10,279 bases of DNA from Chloroflexota bacterium. Its GTDB lineage: Bacteria > Chloroflexota > Dehalococcoidia > JACQTR01. The stretch covers positions 1-10,279 of the forward strand of contig JACQTR010000046.1 in NCBI GenBank assembly GCA_016210705.1, in the 5' to 3' direction. Of this stretch, positions 4,516 through 10,279 are shown piece after piece (position 1 is the stretch's first letter; each line of letters starts with the position of its first letter). Below the pieces are notes generated by a model. The model saw nothing but the letters and a program-made list of their open reading frames with translations. It searched no databases and was not told the DNA's origin. The position numbers were made by a program, and so were the translations under genes.

Positions 4516-5715
4516 TTAGGGCAGGGTCTCGATGAAGGCGATGATACTTTGCAGCTCGCTGTCGCTGACCTGGGCCTGAGTGAAGGCAGGCATAATACCC
4601 TTTCCGTTTCTCACCGCCGCTGTGATCTGCTCGCCTTTGCGCCCCTTCAATGACGGCCCTATTCCGCCCTCGGCGTTGGGCCCGTGGCAACCAGCGCAGC
4701 CCTTGTTGGCAAAAAGGGTTTTACCTTCCCCTGAGCTAGCAGGGGCTGAGGGTGTGGGGGAAGGACCAGCAGGTGCCGAAGGGGTGGGGGATGGGCTTAC
4801 GGTGGATTTGATGCTAGCGATAAAGGCGATGATTTTCTCCAGGTCCTGTTGGCTCAATTGCTCCGTACTGTAGCGGGGCATGAGGGCTTTGGGCGCTCTA
4901 ACGGTACGGTATATTGTATTTCCCGGGAGTCCAGCGATGGAAAAGGCCACCACTGGCCCTCCTTTGCCATCGCTGCCGTGGCAAGCGGCGCATCCCTGCT
5001 TTTCATAGTGAGTTTTCCCCTCCTGCGCCATAGGGGTGAGGCTATCTTGAATCTGGATTTCCTCCAGGTAGGCGATGATCTTTAATAGGTCGATGTCGTT
5101 TAACCGCTCCGGACTAAAGGCAGGCATAAGGTTTTGGGGCTGACGCACTATTCGGCTGATGGCATCGGGGGTTCGTCCCTCCAGGGAGAAGGCGACGGCT
5201 GGGCCACCACCTCCGCCAGTGCCATGACATATGGCGCAGCCGTGGCGGACGAATAGGGTTTTACCCTCTTCCACGTCACGGGCCTCCTCCGAGGGGGGAG
5301 CAGCGTGGGCGGCGCGAGCCAGTCTCTCTTCGGCCTCCTTTAAGGCATTGTCATCCCAATTTGCTATAAAGGCGGCCACATCCTCAATCTGGCGCTGGCT
5401 CAAAGGGCCACCATCGGCTTCACCCCAGGCGGGCATACTGATGGGTCGGGCGTTTCTACCCCGGGAGATCACCTTGATTAGCGCATCCTCATCCAGTTGG
5501 GTTTCCCTGAGCGCTGGGCCCATGAGGCCTTCCCCACGTTGACCATGACAATTGGCGCAGTTCACTTGGAATACTAAAGCCCCCTCTTCCTGCAGCGTTT
5601 GAAATTGTTTTGCCGCCGCCTCCCGCTGGCGAGAGGGTTCTTTAAACCAGTAGAAAGGTATGAATAGGACTATGAACAGGGTTAAAATGAACCCAACGAA
5701 TATCTTTCTATCCAA
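4516..5715 (-). CDS. Membrane-anchored tetraheme cytochrome c, c-subunit of a Rieske/cytochrome b complex (399 aa)
   Basis: Likely electron exit subunit of the complex. One N-terminal transmembrane helix (about 6-23) anchors four consecutive monoheme class I domains on the outer face. Heme motifs are CANCH (53-57), CAICH (160-164), CAACH (242-246) and CAGCH (340-344); each domain has a probable axial Met (94, 197, 279, 375) in an MP motif. Domains 3 and 4 are separated by a Pro/Ser/Thr linker with a tandem SPTPSAPA unit. The start is TTG (5713-5715), 2 nt after the Rieske stop codon, with only a weak AAGG before it, so translation is probably coupled to the Rieske gene. Domain 4 resembles the two small lipoprotein cytochromes further left. 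Cytochrome c1 is normally monoheme, so four hemes is a notable expansion. Family certain; role inferred from operon position. Confidence 0.92.
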   Translation of the reverse strand: MDRKIFVGFILTLFIVLFIPFYWFKEPSRQREAAAKQFQTLQEEGALVFQVNCANCHGQRGEGLMGPALRETQLDEDALIKVISRGRNARPISMPAWGEADGGPLSQRQIEDVAAFIANWDDNALKEAEERLARAAHAAPPSEEARDVEEGKTLFVRHGCAICHGTGGGGGPAVAFSLEGRTPDAISRIVRQPQNLMPAFSPERLNDIDLLKIIAYLEEIQIQDSLTPMAQEGKTHYEKQGCAACHGSDGKGGPVVAFSIAGLPGNTIYRTVRAPKALMPRYSTEQLSQQDLEKIIAFIASIKSTVSPSPTPSAPAGPSPTPSAPASSGEGKTLFANKGCAGCHGPNAEGGIGPSLKGRKGEQITAAVRNGKGIMPAFTQAQVSDSELQSIIAFIETLP

Positions 5716-5717
5716 CG

Positions 5718-6254
5718 CTAGACCTTGGCCACCTGAGATTCTTTGAACCCAGCCCTTTGGATAATGGTTCCTGTGTCCACAATCACCAACCCCCCGTCTA
5801 TAGTGATGGGAAATATATCGAGAGGCCTGGGGGCAGGCCCAGCGTGAACTAATCCATAACGATCGAAGATGGAACTGTGGCAGGGGCAGTTAAACCTACC
5901 CTGAGGGGCCAGATTGTCCTCCGACCTCTCGTCGGGCCGCCAGGGGACGACGCAGCCTAAATGAGTGCATTTCCGGTAGAAAGCAAGCAGACCAGCTTCT
6001 ACATGGGAAATATAAAAGCGGCCCTCTTTAAAGTAGGTTAGCGAACCCAAGGGAAAGTCATCCACGTCCCCCGCCCTGATTTTCCCCCCAAAACCACCGG
6101 CCTGGACGCGAGGCCAGAGGGAAGCTACAGTACCTATACCACCTTCAGCGGCCAAGAGGCCGGCAGCGGCCAACCACATATAGGTAAGGAAATCCCGACG
6201 GGATAGCTGTCTCCGATGTAGAATGGAAGATTGGTCAACAACTCTCTGGCTCAT
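5718..6254 (-). CDS. Rieske 2Fe-2S protein of a cytochrome bc/b6f-type complex (178 aa)
   Basis: Carries the high-potential 2Fe-2S cluster that takes the first electron from quinol in bc/b6f-type complexes. A Tat-like motif (SRRDFL, 18-23) precedes a transmembrane segment (about 26-46). The cluster-binding motifs are CTHLGC (96-101) and CPCHSS (123-128), supplying two Cys and two His ligands plus the disulfide Cys pair. The proline loop is present (GPAPRPL, 139-145). The usual CPCHGS glycine is Ser127. The 21-residue interval between the two boxes contains an acidic/basic insert (RPDERSEDN). GGAGAAG lies just upstream of the ATG, and cytochrome b ends 19 nt before the start. Length is normal for the family. 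Confidence 0.96.
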   Translation of the reverse strand: MSQRVVDQSSILHRRQLSRRDFLTYMWLAAAGLLAAEGGIGTVASLWPRVQAGGFGGKIRAGDVDDFPLGSLTYFKEGRFYISHVEAGLLAFYRKCTHLGCVVPWRPDERSEDNLAPQGRFNCPCHSSIFDRYGLVHAGPAPRPLDIFPITIDGGLVIVDTGTIIQRAGFKESQVAKV

Positions 6255-6273
6255 CTATCTTCTCCAATTATGT

Positions 6274-7824
6274 CTATAAAGTGAACGCCCCCGGGGGCAA
6301 TTGCCAAGGCAGGGTTAAATGCATACCCAAGCCACGAAAAACAGTGCCTATGATGGTGAGGATTAGATAGGTCACCACAAACCCGGTGAAATAGGCAATA
6401 AATATCTCTCTCAATGTTGGTCGCCACCGATAGATGACCAGATAAAGGCCCGCTATTAAGATGAACATCAAACCCACGGGAATAATCCATCCGGGCAAAA
6501 TCTCAGGCTGTGAGACTAGGGAGCGCACCCGAACGTACTCGTCAAAGAGAACGAGGCCAATGAGAGCTACTGTGGTATAAATAGAAGACCACAGCACCAT
6601 CTTCTTACCAATTTTGGAAGCAAACCATATACCCACATCGGCTCGGTCGCGATCCAGATAGGGCAGGATTATCAAGGCCAGCACAAGAGCCCCTGGTACC
6701 AGCACCCCCGCTAGGGTGGGGTTCATGTGTAAAAGTAATTCCTGAAGGTTCAGGAAATACCACGGTGCCTTAGCCGGGTTTTCGGTCACATCGGGGTTGG
6801 CTATCTCCCGCAAAGGCGCGTTAAGCACCAGAGACCAAATAAGCAGAGCTACTATGACACCTAAGCCTATGAGCACCTCCCAAATGAGTAGGTTTGGCCA
6901 ACTGGTAACGGTATCCTCGGGCCCTTTTTCCACCATAGGGGAAGTCCCTCGCACCAGCTCCATCAAGCCGTAAGTTTTGCGGGGATCCCGAGGGAATATT
7001 GTTCGAGCATCGCCATTATTTGGTGGAATATTTAGTGCCATTGGTGGATCGGGCGTCGCCTTCGGAGAAGGGGCCGATAACCCACCGTCTTTCCTAATGC
7101 GCCAAAAATGCACGGCGATGAGCAAGGTTAGTATAGTGGGTAGGAAGATCACATGGAGGACGTAGAACCGCAAAAGGGCCGGCTCCCCGACCTCTTTGGC
7201 CCCCAGAAGGAAGAAACGGATCTTCTCCCCCAGCATAGGGACGTAGCCAGCGATGTTAGTGCCCACGGTGATGGCCCAATAAGATAGCTGATCCCAAGGC
7301 AGAAGATAACCGGTGAAACTAAGGAATAGGGTTATAAGGAAAAGGAAGACGCCGATAATCCAGTTGAATTCTCGCGGCGTCTTATAACCACCAGTATAAA
7401 AAACCCGAAGCATATGCAAGAAAACCATCAACACCATGCCGTGGGCGGCCCAGCGATGGAGGTTCCGCAGCAGCATCCCGAAGGTAACCGAGGTTTGTAA
7501 AATCTGGATGTCATCATAAGCTCGATCCACCGAAGGGACATACATAAACATTAGGAGTATCCCCGTCACCACCAGCACCCCAAACAGGAAGAAGGATATG
7601 AGGCCAAGCCCATAAGTGTAAGTAACTTTAAGGGTATGCTTGCGTACCCTGACGGGGTGAATGTGAAAAAATAGGCTATTTAAGATGACCTTAGCCCGAT
7701 TCTCATCGGTGCTGGGGTAACCCTGACGAAAGATAGATTGCCAAACCCGATTTTGAGTTACGGTCTCGATGCGGAACAGGGCTTTCCAAGTCCGGTTCTG
7801 AGTTATCCTATCTACAACCTTCAC
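6274..7824 (-). CDS. Cytochrome b, full-length b6-like type (516 aa, GTG start)
   Basis: Membrane core that oxidises (mena)quinol and carries two hemes b. Bis-His ligand pairs are His123/His137 in helix B and His224/His239 in helix D. The 15-residue step in helix D is the b6f-type spacing, but the subunit IV half is fused (helices from about 313 on) and an extra C-terminal helix (about 478-494) follows. No cysteine occurs anywhere, so covalent heme ci is excluded. The Qo motif usually PEWY reads APWY (353-356). The N-terminus has a 15-residue tandem repeat, (I/V)TQNRxWxx(L/I)FR, at 7-18 and 22-33. The GTG at 7822-7824 is preferred because AAGGA lies six nt upstream and it starts after the previous stop codon; an upstream GTG at 7938 would overlap the flavoprotein gene by 89 nt. 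Confidence 0.93.
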   Translation of the reverse strand: MKVVDRITQNRTWKALFRIETVTQNRVWQSIFRQGYPSTDENRAKVILNSLFFHIHPVRVRKHTLKVTYTYGLGLISFFLFGVLVVTGILLMFMYVPSVDRAYDDIQILQTSVTFGMLLRNLHRWAAHGMVLMVFLHMLRVFYTGGYKTPREFNWIIGVFLFLITLFLSFTGYLLPWDQLSYWAITVGTNIAGYVPMLGEKIRFFLLGAKEVGEPALLRFYVLHVIFLPTILTLLIAVHFWRIRKDGGLSAPSPKATPDPPMALNIPPNNGDARTIFPRDPRKTYGLMELVRGTSPMVEKGPEDTVTSWPNLLIWEVLIGLGVIVALLIWSLVLNAPLREIANPDVTENPAKAPWYFLNLQELLLHMNPTLAGVLVPGALVLALIILPYLDRDRADVGIWFASKIGKKMVLWSSIYTTVALIGLVLFDEYVRVRSLVSQPEILPGWIIPVGLMFILIAGLYLVIYRWRPTLREIFIAYFTGFVVTYLILTIIGTVFRGLGMHLTLPWQLPPGAFTL

Positions 7825-7849
7825 ATAGATTCCTTCATTAAGCGCTGGC

Positions 7850-9220
7850 TCATCCTTCCACCATTGATGCCTCTGCCTCAAAATAGAAGGCCTCCATGGT
7901 GATAGCCCCTGTTGGGCAACGTTGAGCACAAAGTCCACAACGGGTACAGCGTGTCTCGTCTTTAATCATGGCCGTGCCCAATTTCATCAAATTGGGGTCG
8001 CTTCCCCCTTTCTCAAAGTCGGCCAAGGCGATGCCATATCGCGCCTCAACGACACTCTCCAAAGAGGCATTGCCCTCTATCTTGTTCAAGGACACCATCT
8101 TATAGCAAGACTGGGGGCAAACATCCACGCAGCCCCCACAAAGAATGCAAAGATCGCCGTTGAACACCGTCTGGATATGGCACCTGAGGCATCGTCTTCC
8201 CTGCTCTTCGGCCTCTTCTTTGGTATAGGTAACCTCAATGCCTTCGCTAGGTGCACCAGGAGCAAAAGTTGTCACAGAGGGATCCCGGCGTCGAATTTCC
8301 AACCAGCCAGGCCGTAGATACTGGTTAGAATCCACCGGAATCATATGGCCTTTGATCACAGTGCGGCAGGAGCCTCGCAAATATTGGTCAATAGCCTCAG
8401 CCCCGCGGTGGCCGGCGCTTGTGGCGTGGATGATGGCCACGTCGCCAAAAACCATATCACCCTCGGCAAATATTCCCTGCTGCGGTTTAGACAGCTTGCG
8501 GCTTCTCTCAGCACCAGTGGCTATAAATACGGCAGCATAACCCTGGCTTTTTAGCTTTTCTATATCCCGCTCCGGAACAATAGCAGTATCGGTGCGTATT
8601 TCTATTCCCAAATCCAAAATATCTTGAATCTCTCTCTCCACCAATTCTCTCGGTAAACGGTAGGGAGGTATAGCTATGGGGAAAATTCCGCCCAAAGTGG
8701 TCAAGGACTCAAAAACGGTAACGGAATAACCCCGCAGAGCCAGATCATGGGCAGCGGTAAGCCCGGCGGGCCCACCCCCAATTATTGCTACCCTTTGGCC
8801 CTTGGCCTCCGCCCAGGTCTTCTTCGTTGCCACCTCGCTCCAATTGGCTACGCTGGTTTCGGTGTTGGCGTTATCTGGCCCCGGAGCTCGAAACCAACTC
8901 TGGGGAGGCTTTGCTACCTCCACGCCATGGCGTTCAGTGAGGAATCGCTTCAAGGCGCGGATGGCGATGGGAGCGTCAAACTGGCCGCGGCGGCAGGCGG
9001 TTTCACAGGGGGCCACGCACACCCGGCCGCACGTGGAAACGAAGGGATTAGGTTGGCGAGCTATGATATAGCCCCTTTGATAATCGCCGTCGGCAATGGC
9101 GTTGACATAGCCCTCAGCGTCCGTGTGGACAGGGCAAGCGTTCTGGCAATTTATCACTCCACGGTAATAGTCTAAAGTCACTATTTCCACCCGATATCTC
9201 TCGGCCACCACAGGTTCCAT
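7850..9220 (-). CDS. GltD-like FAD/Fe-S oxidoreductase with C-terminal ferredoxin clusters; NAD(P)H domain apparently missing (456 aa)
   Basis: Probable electron-transfer subunit between the molybdopterin subunit and cytochrome b. The N-terminal 4Fe-4S domain has Cys25, 29, 64, 68, 72 and 76 (CQNAC, CGRVC, PCETAC). The FAD domain starts with IIGGGPAGLTAA (146-157) and ends with GIFAEGDMVFG (249-259). C-terminal clusters include RCLRC (343-347), CILCGGCVDVC with Cys372 (358-372), and CTRCGLCAQRC (425-435). Between IATGA (233-237) and GIFAEGD (249-255) a standard GltD has an inserted NADPH-binding domain of well over 100 residues with a second GxGxxG; here about a dozen residues remain. The ATG overlaps the previous stop by one base (TAATG) with GGAGAAG (9226-9232) upstream, so 9220 is preferred over an earlier GTG at 9247. 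Redox wiring is inferred from gene order. Confidence 0.9.
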   Translation of the reverse strand: MEPVVAERYRVEIVTLDYYRGVINCQNACPVHTDAEGYVNAIADGDYQRGYIIARQPNPFVSTCGRVCVAPCETACRRGQFDAPIAIRALKRFLTERHGVEVAKPPQSWFRAPGPDNANTETSVANWSEVATKKTWAEAKGQRVAIIGGGPAGLTAAHDLALRGYSVTVFESLTTLGGIFPIAIPPYRLPRELVEREIQDILDLGIEIRTDTAIVPERDIEKLKSQGYAAVFIATGAERSRKLSKPQQGIFAEGDMVFGDVAIIHATSAGHRGAEAIDQYLRGSCRTVIKGHMIPVDSNQYLRPGWLEIRRRDPSVTTFAPGAPSEGIEVTYTKEEAEEQGRRCLRCHIQTVFNGDLCILCGGCVDVCPQSCYKMVSLNKIEGNASLESVVEARYGIALADFEKGGSDPNLMKLGTAMIKDETRCTRCGLCAQRCPTGAITMEAFYFEAEASMVEG

Positions 9221-10279
9221 TAATTCTTCTCCAGACTCACGGCGCACGTCTTCAGCGCCGGGGTTTCGGCTTTGGGATCCAGGGTAGTTTGGGTAAGAAG
9301 ATTAGCTCTAACTTCAGGGGCATGGAAGGCCATAAAGAGGGTCCCGGAGCGCAAACCCGCGTTTAGCTTAGCTTTAGCCTTTACTCTACCTAGCCGTGAA
9401 ACAACGCTTACCAACTCTCCCTCGGCAAGGTTCAAAGAGGCGGCATCCTGGGGGTTTATCTCCACCACCGCCTCGCCCATAAGATCGTTGAGGCCCTGCA
9501 CCTCCCTGGTCATATTCCCTGCATTGAACTGCCATAGGCTACGCCCGGTGATAAGGATTAAAGGATGATCGGCATCGGTCATCTCCGCTACCGGCCTATA
9601 TTCTATAGGGGTAAACTGAAAACGTCCCTGTCTCTCCACGATAGGCGTCCCCGGATGGTTTAAGGTGGGACAGGGCCATTGCCGTCCCCCGTTTTCTAAT
9701 TGAGGATATGTCATACCACCGTAGACGGGTGCAAGCAGAGCTATCTCCTCCATGATTTGGGATGGGCTATCAAAGGAAAAACCCCAACCCCCCATCCTCT
9801 GAGCCAGTTGGCAGGTTATCCACCAATCGGGCTTGGCTTCTCCTGGTGGTAGTATAACCGGGTTCAATTGCTGCACCCGGCGCTCGGTATTGGTGAAAGT
9901 TCCCTCTTTTTCGGCGAAGGTGGCAGCCGGGAGAACGACATGGGCCAAGCGGGCGGTTTCGGTTAAGAAAATATCTTGAACCACTAGGAAATCAATATTA
10001 TCAAGGGCAGCTTCCACTTGGCTGACATCAGGATGGCTAAGAAGCGGGTTATGGCCCACCACATAAAGGGCCTTTACCTTTCCCGCTTTGATGGCCGGGA
10101 AGACCTCCGTTAGAGTTAACCCAGGGGTAGTTCCCAGAGGATATCCCCATGCCTCCTCAAATTTTTGCTGGGCGGTGGCGTTGGATACCCTTTGATAGCC
10201 AGGATAAAAGTTGGGTAAGCATCCCATATCGGCGGTTCCTTGGGTATTGCTGACTCCAGCCAAGGGATTTACCCCTGAG
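9220..10279 (-). CDS. Formate-dehydrogenase-like molybdopterin oxidoreductase, C-terminal part (partial)
   Basis: C-terminal ~350 residues of a catalytic subunit of the DMSO-reductase/FdhA superfamily; the frame is open through the right edge, so the start, Fe-S domain and active-site Cys/Sec region lie outside. Recognisable family blocks are GVNPLAGVSNTQGTADMG, VVGHNPLLSHPD, FLVVQDIFLTETA followed by VVLPAATFAEKEGTFTN, LITGRSLWQFNAGNMT, and the pterin-binding C-terminal domain ending with RANLLTQTTLDP and KTCAV. These resemble NAD-linked or ferredoxin-linked formate dehydrogenases most closely, but the catalytic residues are not visible, so another oxidoreductase of the family remains possible. 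Gene order makes it the likely input enzyme of the complex; its stop codon overlaps the next start. Cytoplasmic location is inferred from its soluble Fe-S partner. Confidence 0.88.
   Translation of the reverse strand, partial: SGVNPLAGVSNTQGTADMGCLPNFYPGYQRVSNATAQQKFEEAWGYPLGTTPGLTLTEVFPAIKAGKVKALYVVGHNPLLSHPDVSQVEAALDNIDFLVVQDIFLTETARLAHVVLPAATFAEKEGTFTNTERRVQQLNPVILPPGEAKPDWWITCQLAQRMGGWGFSFDSPSQIMEEIALLAPVYGGMTYPQLENGGRQWPCPTLNHPGTPIVERQGRFQFTPIEYRPVAEMTDADHPLILITGRSLWQFNAGNMTREVQGLNDLMGEAVVEINPQDAASLNLAEGELVSVVSRLGRVKAKAKLNAGLRSGTLFMAFHAPEVRANLLTQTTLDPKAETPALKTCAVSLEKN

Noticed and set aside
4506..4525. Eighth possible copy of the intergenic motif (CAGTAATCTTAGGGCAGG)
   Set aside because: It overlaps the stop codon and last codons of the tetraheme cytochrome and the spacing to copy 7 (15 nt) does not fit the other pairs.
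7825..7938. Longer cytochrome b start (GTG at 7936-7938)
   Set aside because: It would overlap the flavoprotein by 89 nt across its second-to-last ferredoxin region, and the extra residues do not resemble cytochrome b; the GTG at 7824 has a good ribosome site.

Overview
All nine supported genes lie on the minus strand, so the window reads right to left biologically. The sequence suggests a Chloroflexota-type bacterium, possibly thermophilic or anaerobic and of Dehalococcoidia/Anaerolineae affinity. The signs are exported lipoproteins with long (Thr-Pro)n linkers, small lipoprotein cytochromes c, a b6-like cytochrome b fused to its C-terminal half, and moderate GC. This assignment is inference from style; no phylogenetic marker is present.

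Right half (about 10279 to 4516): one tight respiratory operon. In transcription order it holds the C-terminal part of a formate-dehydrogenase-like molybdopterin oxidoreductase (runs off the right edge), a GltD-like FAD/Fe-S protein with extra ferredoxin clusters, a full-length cytochrome b, a Rieske Fe-S protein and a membrane-anchored tetraheme cytochrome c. Neighbours overlap or sit 2 to 25 nt apart. Together they look like a Rieske/cytochrome b complex with its own cytoplasmic dehydrogenase module, passing electrons from a low-potential donor (perhaps formate) through FAD/Fe-S and hemes b to Rieske and c-type hemes outside the membrane. The flavoprotein appears to lack the NAD(P)H-binding domain usual for its family.

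Left half (4515 to 1): four exported proteins, each apparently its own transcription unit. They are a large membrane-anchored DUF11-like / histidine-phosphatase / bicupin fusion, a bicupin lipoprotein, and two monoheme cytochrome c lipoproteins. This half grew by duplication and module swapping. The two bicupins are paralogues that share downstream terminator sequence. The two cytochromes are paralogues that share promoter-side and downstream sequence. The cupin lipoprotein and one cytochrome share almost the same promoter, leader and linker DNA. A conserved AT-rich motif recurs in each intergenic gap, usually as a pair, and in two cases overlaps a convincing sigma-70-like promoter. The small cytochromes resemble the last heme domain of the operon's tetraheme cytochrome and are plausible electron acceptors for it.

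No tRNA, rRNA, CRISPR array, transposase or integrase was seen.
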